From Fomes fomentarius (lineage: Eukaryota > Basidiomycota > Agaricomycetes > Polyporales > Polyporaceae): a stretch of 64,000 nucleotides of DNA. A program made the position numbers and the translations under genes. The stretch spans positions 3,410,001 through 3,474,000 of the forward strand of contig JABYQN010000002.1 of assembly GCA_022606135.1 (NCBI GenBank). The letters run 5' to 3'. The notes beneath the pieces were generated by a model. It saw nothing but the letters and a program-made list of their open reading frames with translations, made no database searches and was not told the DNA's origin. Of the stretch, positions 38,108 to 50,400 are shown piece after piece. Positions within the stretch are counted from its first letter, which is position 1. The number at the start of each line of letters is the position of its first letter.

Positions 38108-39373
38108 ATGGCCCCTCTCGCGGATTTCCTCCTCGCCCGTCTCCCTCTCGCGTCTCTTGGCGTTCCCTATAGGCTGACGCACTATGTGCCCGGAAAGACC
38201 CCGTTATCGACGCCGCAGGAGGTTTTCCCGACACTTGCTGCGTACCTCGTCATCATATTCGGGATCCAGGCATGGAGGGCGAACAAGCCACCACTGAAGC
38301 TGCAGTTCCTCTTCCGCTTGCACAATGCTTTCCTCAGCAGTGGTAGTCTCCTGCTCGTCGCGCTCATCCTGGAGGAGGTTGTTCCGAGGGTCTACAAGCA
38401 TGGTCTATTCTATGGCTTCTGCGACGTACAAATGTGGTCCGATGTGAGTTACGCGTGTTACTTCGCGTGTCTGGACGCGTTCTAAGCCCCCTCGCAGAGA
38501 CTCGAATTCTACTACATGATCAACTATTACTTTAAGTACCTCGAACTCATAGACACCGTCTTCCTTGCTTTCAAGAAGAAACCCCTCGGTAAGTCCCGCG
38601 CTGGCTCTGCACCTTTGGTCCGCTGTCCTCATTCTATGACCCGCAGCGTTCTTGCACGTCTTCCATCACTCTGCCACTGCTCTTCTATGCTATGCTCAGC
38701 TAAACGGAAAGACTAGTGTTGTGAGTAACCGCGCACGACACGTAGCCGTCTGATGGAGCTCACTTCCCACTTTAGCAATGGGTCCCTATTGCCATCAACC
38801 TGGTGGTCCATGTCATCATGTGTGAGTAATATTGTAGGCATCCGTACTTTCGGTGCTGATACGATTGTCATCATGAAGACTACTACTACTATGCGACTGC
38901 AGGTGGTGCCAAAATCTGGGTATGTGGTGATTCATGGTCCTCGTTTCCAGCGCAGCTGACAGTGCTTGTAGTGGAAGAAATACCTTACAACCTTCCAAAT
39001 TGCGCAATTCGTCATCGACTTGTTTGTCGTGTACTTTGCTAGTGCGTAAAGCTCCCCTTTGGACCATCAAATGACTAATCCTGGGTGATGCACCTAGCTT
39101 ACTCGTACTATGCGGCCAACTACTTCCCGAGCCTCCCTGTCCTTGGCAGTTGTGCTGGAACGGAGACCTCCGCGGTCTTTGGCTGCGCGTTGCTCACAAG
39201 CTATCTCTTCCTGTTCATCCAGTTTTACATCCGGACGTACGAGAAGCAGGTCGGCAAGAAGCCAGTGGCGAATGGCAAGGCAAACGGTGTTGCGAATGGG
39301 TACGTCATGCATGACGAAACACCATGCGTTTATCTAACTCATGTCGACCACGTGCAGTCACAAAACAGAGTAA
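38108..39373 (+). CDS. ELO-family very-long-chain fatty acid elongase
   Basis: ER condensing enzyme that joins malonyl-CoA to acyl-CoA in fatty-acid elongation, feeding sphingolipids. Eight exons fit: 38108-38443, 38498-38588, 38647-38720, 38776-38821, 38879-38919, 38972-39041, 39098-39299, 39358-39373; 291 residues. Diagnostic segments: YFKYLELIDTVFLAFKKKPL, the active-site histidine box HVFHH at residues 146-150, and a tyrosine-rich segment followed by ATAGGAKIW. Several hydrophobic helices are evident. The splice at 39300-39357 gives a short tail ending GHKTE. Reading through it would instead give a longer unrelated C-terminus, so I prefer the spliced form. Close in pattern to fungal ELO2/ELO3 types; chain-length preference cannot be told. 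Confidence 0.92.
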
Positions 39374-40226
39374 TCACCCGAGTGCAGCTTTTCGGAATAG
39401 CTCAGCACCCTCGTCCTTGCGCGCTGCATTATGTTGATACCCTAAAGCTGTGGCGTCGCTGGCTAGGCATGCAATGTTTCATGTCGTTGTCGTCGTGGTG
39501 GTCTTCCGTTCCTCTGATTTACGATAGATGATGGCATTTGTACACTTGGGCGCGCATTTGGGACGAAATCACCATTGACGGCGATGAATGATCTGCGTTG
39601 CCTCGGGCTTCGAGCGTCGTTGCGATTCTGGCTCCGCGTCTCTTCGCATTATGTGCGAGAAGGGCCTTGTGGTCCCTGACACGCGAATTCAAGGGCATGG
39701 TATATCCGGCTTCTGAGTGGCCGCGCCGATGCGCCACTGAGTTGAATGTTGCTGTCTTGTAAGTAGTACATTCCCATCGTCGTTGAGCACAGCTAGCACG
39801 CATGTATCAACCAGTTAGCCTTTTATGGGCAGCCGCAGACGGAGCTCAGAGATAGCGCCCGTCCGTGGGCTCGGGCCAGCGTGCGCCACCCTCGACCCAA
39901 CTTTGTGTGCACTGTACGATTGTCATGTTGTGAGCCTCGCACAATTTCTCCCCTTCGGCTTCCTCTCTGTTTCATATTCCTCTCCTCTTCCGTCCACTTT
40001 GCCCTGCCTTTCGCACCGCCTGTGCAATAAATCCGCCTATCCAACTACTTTTATACCCGTCCACGCCACCCCGACGCGTCTCTGCCTCGATCCTCACGCC
40101 CCCGTACAACACCCTCGAGACTTCCGCAGGATCAGCGCACGCGTTCTGCACACGCGATACGTTCTCCTTTACATCCCTAGCTCGGCCCCACCCACTCAAC
40201 TATCTCTTCTCCCGAGTGTCGACACC
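39374..40226. other. Intergenic: ELO 3' region and RasGAP promoter
   Basis: 850 bp. The stretch at about 39945-40225 is CT-rich on the plus strand and leads to the RasGAP ATG. The ORFs at 39519-40364 on both strands are not protein-like. No repeat or RNA gene seen. Confidence 0.5.
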
Positions 40227-43200
40227 ATGGACAAGGAATTCTACGTCTCCGTGGAGCTGTACGTCTCTGCGAAGGCCGCGTCGGCGTTGCGCAAGGTGTG
40301 TGCGCATCCCTGGATCTCGGCTACCACTCGAGTGATGCTCACCAGAGATCGCCCCCGTCCTTAGCCGCCCACTAAGAAGACTGGAGAGAAACGCGACGGC
40401 GGACGCGTCGTATCGGGGAATGGAGATGCCTCCGCGAAGAAGGTGAAAGGTGCGTCGTTTATGTCCGCGCCTGGTCCGAAGACGCCCCCTTATGAGTACT
40501 ATTCGCGTGTGCGGTGGAACAGAGAAGTCGAGTTGGCTCGGGCTCGCGAAGAGCTCTACTGGAAGTGGCCAGTGGAGGCCCGCGAGGTGTAAGCTAGTCG
40601 AGGAGGAGGAAGGCTGTCTGCTGAATATCTATGTGGACGTGAGTCGTCCCGAACCGCCCGTGTACTTGGTGTATGCGCTGACTTGGTGATCGCAGGACAC
40701 TATCTTATACAGATCTATCTACATGTACCTGCTGAACCATACAGATATCCGCGTCGTCCACCGCTCGCTCTTCGAGAAGAAGAACTGCATTGCAATCTTC
40801 TCTGTCGCGTACGTCTACCCGCATTGCTACGCCCTGCCAGTCTGCGCCACCCACTAATTGTCCAGATGTCCCTCAGCGGCCAGATGCGTGGCGCAGCACC
40901 AACGACAGAACCTCTCTATATCCAGTTCGAGGACGAGGACACGACGAACACCTGGCTCGCCCTCCTGCGTTCGTACGCAATGCCGGAGGTCTACGGCCGC
41001 TGGCTCTCGCCCGAGGAGGGTGGCCTGTACCGGATGTGGCGACAGGTGGACCTGAGCTGCCTGCAGGGACGGAACCTCGGTGTCACACGTCCACTGTCGG
41101 ACGAGCCACTCGGCGGGGAGCAGGAAGGGAAGACGGAGGCGGACGCGATTGACATGGACGTCTACTGCGAGATCTATGTGAACGGCGTCCTGTGCGGCCG
41201 CACAACTGTCAAGAAGGGCATCGGATCGCCTGACTGGCACGAGCGCTTTGTTCTCCCAGATCTCCCGCCTTTCGAGAACCTCGAGATCGTGGTCTGTAGG
41301 GAGAAGAGGATCACCAGGCCGTCTATCATCGGTAGCGTCGCCATCGTCTTGGTCAACTTCCGACGGGGAGACGCGGTGGAAGGATGGTTCCCCGTCCTCC
41401 ATGGCGGACAGGCTTCTAGCACACAGGCGGGAGAGATGAGGTTGAAGATACGTGTTGACGAGTGAGTGCGCGCGTGGTATGTTGTGGTGTACGAGGCCGT
41501 GTAGTTGACTTTACGGTAGAGAGATCATCATGCCGTACCACGTCTACTCCAAGATGCTGAAGGTATGCTGACGTGCGTTCTATAGTTGGAAGATTAGCTG
41601 ACGTAATGCTTCCCTGAGTAGACTCTGCATTCACGCAACCACTTGGATTGGATGCGCGAACTCGAGACAAGACTGAAGATGAAGAATGTCAACCACAACA
41701 TTATGTCCATCGCCGTCGCGAAGAATGTGCTTCTCGAGAATATCATGGAACTCGCAGACCGCGAAGTGGACGGCACTTTGACTTGTGAGTACTAACCACG
41801 GTCGGTGTATGGCATTACTGAATGTATGCGCATGTATGCAGCACACAACACACTATTGTAAGTTCGATCACATAGTTGAGCCCATTCGAATCTGACCCGC
41901 TCTTTCCTGTAGTCGAGGGAACACGGTCTTCACCAAGACGGTGGAGCTCTACATGTCTTGGTATGGCATGGCATTTCTGGAGGCGAGCGTAGGTCCATCC
42001 ATCCGACGATTGTGCGCCGAGAGGGTTGCCATCGAAGTCGATCCCGTGCGCATAGGGAAGGGCGGCAAGGCGGTCGAGAAGAATGTGGAGCTCCTGGTCA
42101 CTTGGTGCACCGACTTCTGGCAGAACATCTACGACGCTCGGAGACAATGCCCTACGTGAGTGCCTCTTAGCTCACGCTGTTGCTGCGACGTCAATTTACC
42201 CCGCGCTCCAGCGAGCTTCGACGACTGTTCGAGCACATTCGCCGCCTTGTGGAGGCCCGGTATCGTGTGCTCGAAGACAACAATCGCGAACTTCCATGGC
42301 AGAGCGTGTCCGCGTTCTGTTTCCTCCGCTTTATCGTCCCCGCGATTCTGCATCCACACCTCTTCGGTCTCCTACCTGGTTCGTTCCGCGCAGCCGTTGT
42401 TCGGCGAGTGGCGTAGCTCACCCTGCATCTATTTCTAGGCCTCCCTGACGTGGCTGTCCAGCGTAGTCTGACGCTGATTGCGAAGGTCATACAGAGTCTA
42501 GCCAACCTCAATCCGGTAAGCGAGCAAGACCCTTCACACTGGATCCTTGCTCACTATCCCCATTCAGACTGTACAGAAAGAGGAGTTCATGCGTGGAGTA
42601 AAGGACTTCCTCATGAACGGTTTGCAAGCTATGATTGACTACATCATAGTCGTCTCAACGCCAGAGCCCGGAAGCAAAGCGAAGAGCCCCCTCACACCAA
42701 TATCCTCAGATACGCACGAGCGCTTGCGGATCATGAATGCTCTGCGACATCGCAGTGCCACCGCCCCTGTCCTGCACCGCGAGGCAATCCCGCTGCTGCC
42801 GCACTTGCTTGACATCCCCCGACATCTCGCCGTTGTCACGTCTGTCGTAGTCCGCTATTCGCGCACACAGAACTTCCAACCTTCAAAGCAAGTTGACCCG
42901 GAGGACAAGTTCTTCGCTGAATTCTGCGCCCGCTGCCTGGAAGTTGAGGAGCAGGCACTCTTCCGCGTCAGCAAGCTCGCCGCGAAGCCGCGCCGACAGC
43001 ATTCCGAGCCTTTCATCAACACAGCCGTCCCCCCGCTGCCCGCGAGCCCCGTCGCGCCATCTTCGTTGACCTCTTGGAGACTGCCACTGCGGGAGCGCAA
43101 GGTCTCTACCACAGTGTCCTCTCCGACCAAACGCACTCGGCCGCGCAAATTGAACCGCCCGTCCACCGCGCCCTCTAGCTCGGAAGGCGACTCGGTAGAC

Positions 43201-43497
43201 GGGGCTTCGCGGCGTTCGATGAGCTCGAACGTGGAGCCGCGTTCGCCCACACACCCTCCTTTACCTTCACCGCTGCCTACTACGCCTGCAAGTGCAGAAG
43301 TCTTCGAAGCACGCACGCGCAACAAGCGGACCCCACTCGTTCACCACCCCCGTTCAACCTCCACCGACTCCCCGCTGGCGAGGAAGTCTTTACCAGAACC
43401 ACTGCCGTCCCCCATGTCAGACGGGGGCGCAGATACCATCGACGAGGCTGGGAAGAGGCGCAGAAACATCTTTCGTTCGATTCTCACCCGGCGATAA
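40227..43497 (+). CDS. Ras GTPase-activating protein with PH and C2 domains
   Basis: Speeds GTP hydrolysis by a Ras-family GTPase. Exons: 40227-40295, 40365-40449, 40523-40638, 40696 to about 40803/40808, about 40866-41461, 41520-41562, 41622-41784, 41842-41857 (16 nt), 41913-42155, 42212-42378, 42439-42515, 42568-43497; about 870 residues. In order: PH-like domain (LVEEEEGCLLNIYVDDTILY to TTNTWLALLRSYAMPE), C2 domain (DMDVYCEIYVNGVLCGRTTV), and the RasGAP domain with the catalytic arginine in TLFRGN and the FLRFIVPAI motif. A Ser/Pro-rich tail follows. The 16-nt exon ends inside TLF, just before the arginine finger. C2 before RasGAP resembles Bud2 and SynGAP types; the Ras target is not known. 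The join after 40803 lacks a clean canonical intron. Confidence 0.85.
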
Positions 43498-43641
43498 TCG
43501 TCGTTGTACACTGTAGAACGGACTCTCTCACTGTGCGCGAAGTGTATTATATATCTTATGCATTAGTTGTCAGTGTTTTGTACGTCATATACATCCGGTA
43601 GATCAAATACATGGCTGCAGAGCAAGGAGACACAGGGAGGA

Positions 43642-46600
43642 TCACGTCGTGCGCTTCTCGGCATGCCCTGAGGGCTCTGCTAGTGGCTTCTGCACGAGCT
43701 TCTGCGCCTCCACCGCGACCTCTTCTGAGGTGCTCCGTACCGTGACGCGAGAGAGCTGTAGCAGACAGATCAGTCACTACGATGTAAAAGACAGACGCCG
43801 GAAACTCACCTTCGCCTCCCGATTCGGTTCTAACCGCAACAGACACCCAACCTTTCCTTCCAGTGCTGTGTGCAGGATGCCGGCGCCCACGACGTTGCTC
43901 GGGTTGGGGTCGATGCCGTCCAATACCTGGAATCCGTGTCCAGCCACAGCCTGTCTCTGCTTGGCGAGGTCGATGTGCCCAGACGCGTCCAGAGAGATCG
44001 GGAAGATGCTTTGTGCCTCCCGCGGGGGACCGCCGATAAGCTTCCACCGCTCGAAGAAGTCTGTCGAGCTGAGCTTGACGCCCTCGAGGAACTTCGTGAC
44101 CACGATCGGTAGGCGCACAGCGATCGTCTGGTGGGCACCGGCAAGGAAGGACACGACGAGGATGGGCGGGACCTTGAAGACCTTCTTGCACTCGACTTGC
44201 ACGACCTGCTGGATCTGTGTGCGTGGTGCGAGCGTGCTTGGGGCGATTTTGACGAACGAAGCGCCGAGCGCTTCCGATTCCTGGTTATGGAGCGTCGTCG
44301 TGAAAGAGGTGAGGGGCGCAGACATCTTGTTCCCGACATAGATTGCGACCTGACCGAGGGAGCCTTGATATCGGGACTTGATGCCAATCTGTACCTGCAC
44401 GTCCTCGTACAGCACGCCCTCCGCCGAATATAGGAGTTTGTCGAACCAACGGTCGACGTTGGGTCCACCCGTCAGCCGTGGGATGCCCTTGGCCGCAAGT
44501 ACAGCCGACGGGTCAGGACTTGTGGAGGTGGGAGAAGAGGTGATATCGAGACCAAGGAGGGAATTGGCGATGTCTGCGGAGATGTCGCCGTTCGACGCTG
44601 TTGTTCCGTTTGTGTCCACCTTGGATTTAGGGGTCAATTTAGAGGCCGTACGCTCGAGTTGAGAGTCTTTGCCACCAATGGTCCATGTACGCTTGTCCTC
44701 GGTATCGCCATGCTTCTTGGCCAACCGGTTGAGGAGTGCGCTCGAACGTGGAGGGAATGGTGGAATCTCCTCGCAAACGTTCTGCAACAGCTCGTCCTCT
44801 TCCGGTCGTGAAGCCAGCGCGTAGAACTCGCACGCCCGTTGCTGTAAGTCGACATCTAGAACATGGCGGTAGCGCTCGAAGACATTGACAAGCTGGGGTT
44901 TGATCTCGGGGAAAACGTTCACCCACTTGATGTACGTCGCCAGAAGCAGTGCACGAGTGGGGGCCATACAGAATTGTGACTTCGCATGTAAGGCCTGGAA
45001 CTGCTCAATGGGACTATAACCCGGCTCATTCGCAATGAGATGGCCGTATTCACCGAGGATGTAGCCTGCCATAGTGATCAGTTTGGGATAGCCACCCTGG
45101 TATTCGAAGTGAACTTACCGCCGACTTTGACCAAGCTCTCATGTGATGAGGGCGACTTCAGGTACTCGAATACGACCTTAGCGGCATACGCTTGGAGGTC
45201 CTCCGTATTTGTCACGATTTGGACAACGCGGTACCAGACCTCTTCGCCCACGTGGTCGCCGGCAGCACTGAGCAGCTCAAGAATCGTGTCCACGTACCAC
45301 TTGTACGTGTTCGCGTACTTCTCCGTCAAGATGGCGATCTTGAGCACCATCTCTTCTCGGAGGCCATAGTCCGCGACCTTCAGGTAGCGTAGGAGCTCAC
45401 CCACAATCAACTCGGAGTTGTCTGTATCGCACATACTGTAGAGAAGATCAAGCGCTCGTCTACGAACAGAAATATCCTTGTCGCGAAGGGAGAGGATAAT
45501 GGTTCCTTGGTGCTTCTTGATGGCCTCCAGGTTGTCGGTGCGGGCAGCAAGGTGTGCCATAGTATCCAGTCCCAGGTAACGAACATTCGTCTCCTTCGAG
45601 CTGATGAAACGGGCCAGCAACACCGCAGCCGTATTGACGAGTGGCGAGTTAGTGTCGATGTGGATGGCAAGACCGATGGCCTCGAAGAGGATAGCATGCT
45701 GGGCATTGTTATGTTGGACGTTCCGTGAAGGCTCGTGACAGTTGTTCATGATAGTCTGAAGGACTTCCTGGAGCATGACTTGGAGAGTTGGGTCCTCTGT
45801 TATCAATGTCAGTCATACACGCAACTACTTGAAACACATAAACAGACCCGGTGGGAGGTAATATTGAAGTAGCCGTAGCAGTTTAACTTGTAGCCAAGGG
45901 ATTGGAACCTTGTAGTATGCGTATGTTGCTGCGAACTCATGCTCGACCACGAGCTAGTGCCGTACGAAGCTTTGAGTCTGTTGGGACGTTCTCGAGTGAC
46001 CGATTGGCACTCACGCGATTCAGTCTGTCCACTGCCTTCTGGTAACAGACGGCAAAGGCGTCCAGGTGGTCTTGCGCAAGAGCCATGATCAGACTGGTGA
46101 CACTGAGCACTACACCCTACGAACGGCTTAGAACGATACGGCATATAGTGGCAATGATCCTCACAAGATCAGGGTCATCCATAATCGATACTATTCGCAA
46201 CGCCCACTCCTTCGCGGGTATGACGTCGGGGTGTTTTCGATACAATCGGAGTAGCGTTAGAGCAGCCTTCTTCCGTACGAAATTTTGGGATGTTCTGACG
46301 CATTCCTTGAGGCCGCGGTATATGGAACAAGGTCTAGGAGACTCACGGTGAGATCAACAATCGGTGAACATCCTCCGCAAGTGCCTCCGCCATCTCTTGT
46401 CCTCCGACATTCGCGATAGCATGCAATGCAAGGCAATTGTGAATTTCGTTGTTGTCATTCAAGTCTTTCCGGATGGAGTTGACAACGAGTCGTAGGAAGT
46501 CGGAGTTCTCGTGCATAAGTAGGGTCACGGCAAGGTAGCCCTAGACATACATATGCATATGGAGGTAAACGACCAACGTCATTGGCACGCAAGTGAGATG

Positions 46601-47026
46601 CTCACAATCTGCTTCTCGCTATACTTCGAGCTAGAGATTAGGTTGACAGCCTCCATGTGACCGACGTCGACCTTGTATCCCAGGATGTCAGTGAAGATGA
46701 CCTTGGCCACATACCTGAAGCACACATGAAGTGTCAGTGCACAACCCGAAGCTAGCGAACTGTACGTGCTCACTTCTTCTTCTGATACCCGTCCAAGTTC
46801 CCGTCTGCACCCATTGAGATAATTATATAGCTCATTTGGAAGACAACATACCTTTGAAACGCTTCCGGATATTGGCCATCTCCTTATTGATCCTCTTCTC
46901 CTCCAGCTCCCTGACGCGTGCACCGCGGATGTCCGCGATGAACTAACACCTCCTGTGAGGTATACGAGAATGAGTCAGGTATCGTGAATCACGCACCTGC
47001 GTTAGACCTCGCATACTCGTCGCCAT
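43642..47026 (-). CDS. APL3: AP-2 complex alpha subunit (alpha-adaptin)
   Basis: Large subunit of the AP-2 clathrin adaptor, which picks cargo and binds phosphoinositides during endocytosis at the plasma membrane. Starts MATSMRGLTQ (46997-47026), then FIADIRGARVRELEEKRINK, GHMEAVNLISSSKYSEKQI and ALHAIANVGGQEMAEALAED: the alpha-adaptin trunk of HEAT-like helices. Later exons at 45078-45806 (LGLDTMAHLAARTDNLEAIK) and 43812-45072 complete the trunk. A Ser/Thr-rich hinge and the appendage follow (WFDKLLYSAEGVLYEDVQVQ, LPIVVTKFLEGVKLSSTDFF, FFERWKLIGG). A last short exon after an intron at about 43757-43811 adds LSRVTVRSTSEEVAVEAQKL and ends with EKRTT. Convergent with RasGAP, whose stop is about 145 bp away. 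Confidence 0.92.
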
Positions 47027-47452
47027 AGTGGTATATCGTTCTGGGGGGTAACTTGAACGGTGGGTGTCGTGGGTCAACCTCGTTCAGGATCAGAGAGCAA
47101 AGTCAATGTACAACAAATAAAGCAGCGCAGTCGTGTTAGGCCAAGTATGCAAGAGCAGGAGAGAGACAGAGCAAGCTAAGCTGATAGCGCATATGCAGCC
47201 AGAAGGCAAGGTGAGCGCAGCGGTTACTTCACGAAACAGTGACATTCGTTTCCCGAAATGGACTTGCATCATATCACGTGAGCGGACGACCGCAACCTTT
47301 ACTGAGTTGAGTGAAGAGTCAAGATGACAATCCGATTAAGTACATGACTGGCGTGTGTGTGTCGATGTCGACAGCTATTATATCTTGCTACAATGACAAC
47401 GAGTGAGGAAATCTACCAAGACGTCACCAGACACCCCTTCACCAATAGCTCA
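47027..47452. other. Upstream of AP-2 alpha and 3' of the helicase gene
   Basis: About 425 bp on the 5' side of the minus-strand AP-2 alpha gene and just after the helicase stop. No gene-like ORF; no TATA clearly seen. It should hold the AP-2 alpha promoter. Confidence 0.5.
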
Positions 47453-50400
47453 CTACTGCCTGGACAGCCGACTCGGCGTGCTCGGTCTCGACGAATAGGC
47501 CGAAGCGATGTTGTAGGGAGTGGAGTAGCCCGACCGCGAGCCGCTGTAAGGTGTGTATGGAGGTAGACGGACTGACGCCAAGGAAGGCGATGCCATGGGC
47601 GTACCCGGTCGCGAGTTTGCCTGAGACTGCATTGCGATACGGTATGAGCTGTAATGATTGAGGATGCGGACGATGTCCATGGTCATGAGGTCGAGCTCCT
47701 TGATCTCTGTCTCAGTCAGCGGCACATTGTTGAGATCCTCTTCTTCGTCGCCCGACTCGTCCTCTCGACCTTCAACGTACGTGAGCGGCTTTCTATTGGT
47801 GTGGGCCTTGCGCTGTCGGCTAGCGATAATGCCCTGGAAAACACGCAGCAAGGAGTCCTCCATCATGACCTTCAGGCGCTCCAGGTCGTCCAAGGCTTCC
47901 ATCCGGCCGATGATGGGCAGCCATTCGTCGCACTCGAGACCTCGGTGTGTGACAGAAATACGATAGGCGCCAAAGAGGATATATGTGAGGGGGTCCAAAC
48001 GGGTGGTGTTGACGAGGTATTTCTCTCCACTTTGGCCCGTAGAAATGTTTTGCCGCTTTTCCGCGTACGCAACGATCTGCTTCTCGATGTGGGGCCCATC
48101 GCCTTTGTCCTTCGACATCTCCCTCTTCCGGTGATTGACGCTCGACGGATGGATGATCACGACCTTCAGGTCCATCAGCCGACACTCGCTCGAATGACGT
48201 GCAACCACAACTCACCTTGTCAACCGCGGTCCTGTATGTCCTTTCACCCGTCCGGATGGCAAATTTGGGCTGGCAAGCGATGGAGATGAGAGCAGCCAAC
48301 AGAGGCAACGAGTCTCCATTCTCATTCAGCTGCTGGGGGATGACCGGAAGGTCCCTGGAGCGCGCGCCAGGAGGTACGTAGGGGAGGCTCCCCCCACCGG
48401 ATATATCGATGACTCCAACATCGTAGAGAGCCTTCAACAGATGGTTCTTGACCTTCTCGATGTTCAGGAGCGTCGGCTTGGACAGGAAGTTGTCCGAGCA
48501 GAACCGGTTCGCAGACACGTAGAGGCCCTGGCTCTGCAGCGCGTACCACTCACGGTACGCTCTCAGGGCAGCGAGCATGTCTGACCGGAACTCTTCTGGC
48601 GTCCACGAGTTCTTCCGTGCCTGTGCCTCGGCCTTGACGTGTATCGGCGCAACGAACGGTTCGCGCGCACCCATAATTGCCGCCAGAGTGAGGGCCGCGT
48701 CGAGGCAGCGGAAGAAGGAACCGAAAAGGACGAGGCGACCAAGACGCGGATCGACAGGAAGTTGTAAGAGGACACTTCCGAGCGACGTCAGGTTGTTGTT
48801 GTGATCGAGCGCGCCGACCGTGTGCAATGACTGGATAGCCGCCTCGATACGCTCGGGAGCGGGGGGCTCGATCGTCTCAGCGAGGACCTGTTCGATTGTC
48901 ATGCCAGGGAAATTGAGGGCCTTGACGTGCATCACAACGTTCTCAAGGTCCACACGCTTCATCTCGACCGTCTGGTGGGGGTTCAACTCCTCCGAATGTC
49001 TCTGGCTGAGAATACCGAAGTACTCTCCAGACCGGTGACGACCTGCACGACCCGCACGCTGGTTCAGGTTCGAGGACCCGACCCAAGCAGAAACCAAGTT
49101 CGATATGTGGCGCGAGGGGTCATACCGTTGCTCCTTGATGCGAGCAGTGTCGACCACATAGACGACATCAGGGATAGTAACGGACGTCTCCGCGATGTTT
49201 GTAGACAGGATGATACGGCGGACACCCGCAGGAGGAGGATCGAAGATGGCCTGCTGTTCAGCGACAGGGATAGAGGAGTGGAGAAGGTGCAGGGTGAACT
49301 TGCTCGTGTCGTTGAAATTGAAGCCGAAAGATCTCGCCTTCTCTGGGTCAGTTAGGCATCTCCGAAGAGCACTGATGTCGTCCCATCCTGGCAGGAAGAC
49401 CAGTACGTGGCCGTCCTCGGACTTCTTAAGCACGTGGGCAATGGTAAGGGCGATGAGGGGAACAGGAAGCTCGAGGTCGTCGGTGTCTCGAGAGTGATCC
49501 TTCGAGACAGGGGTAGGGGCACGGGATGAAGGTAATGACGGGGGAAGGCCAGGTACATCAGAACCCAGTTCTTGTTTCAAGTACTTGCGCACCGACTCCT
49601 CCCTGAAGACCCACGTAGTTCGCGGGTCAGACGACAACTGCGGAATGAAATCGTCCAGGAAGTACTTTTTCACAGGGAACGCGCGACCGGGGATCTCAAC
49701 TACACCAGCCGGCCGCCCTTGCTCATCAGGGAAGTATCTCTTGAAGAGCGTTGCGTCGATCGTGGCACTCATGAGGATGATCTTGATGGGTTTCCTCTGC
49801 GCCCGTCGTTCGGCCAGTAACCGCTTCAATACGACCAGCATGAGGTCGATGTCGACGTCACGCTCGTGCACTTCGTCAACGACGATGTGCGTGACGTCGT
49901 CCATGCTTCTCCGTGAGGATGTCTCCGTTAGCGCCGTTTGCATCTTCCTCAGGAAGACTCCGGTGGTACAGTAGGTTATTGCGCCATGATCCTCTGGAAG
50001 CTTCGACTCGAACCGAACCTGGTACCCAACCGAACCCCGTCCGCATACCTCACCGCGCTCCTTCCCAACACGTTCAGCTACGCTGATTGCGGCAATACGA
50101 CGAGGTTGGGTGCAGATGATGTTGCATTTCGCCCCTTCACCGCGGTCGATCCATTGGTCCAGCAGAAGCTGAGGAATCTGCGTCGTTTTCCCAGAACCGG
50201 TGGCCGCCATACAGATCGTGACATCATGTTCGTCGATGTGCTGCAGCAACTCCGCAGACTTGGTGAAGACTGGAAGAGCAGCGCGTGCATCCCGGATAGA
50301 CGCAAGATCGGGATTGGATAGGTAAGCCTCGCGACGAGCACGAAGCCGCTCTGACTTATCGGCAAGGAACGCAGGGGAGGGTGGTGGTCGACGGTAGGCT

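Noticed and set aside
39094..39531. Longer ELO C-terminus without the last intron
   Set aside because: Read-through gives an unrelated tail; the intron 39300-39357 has GT-AG ends and gives a short tail typical of the family.
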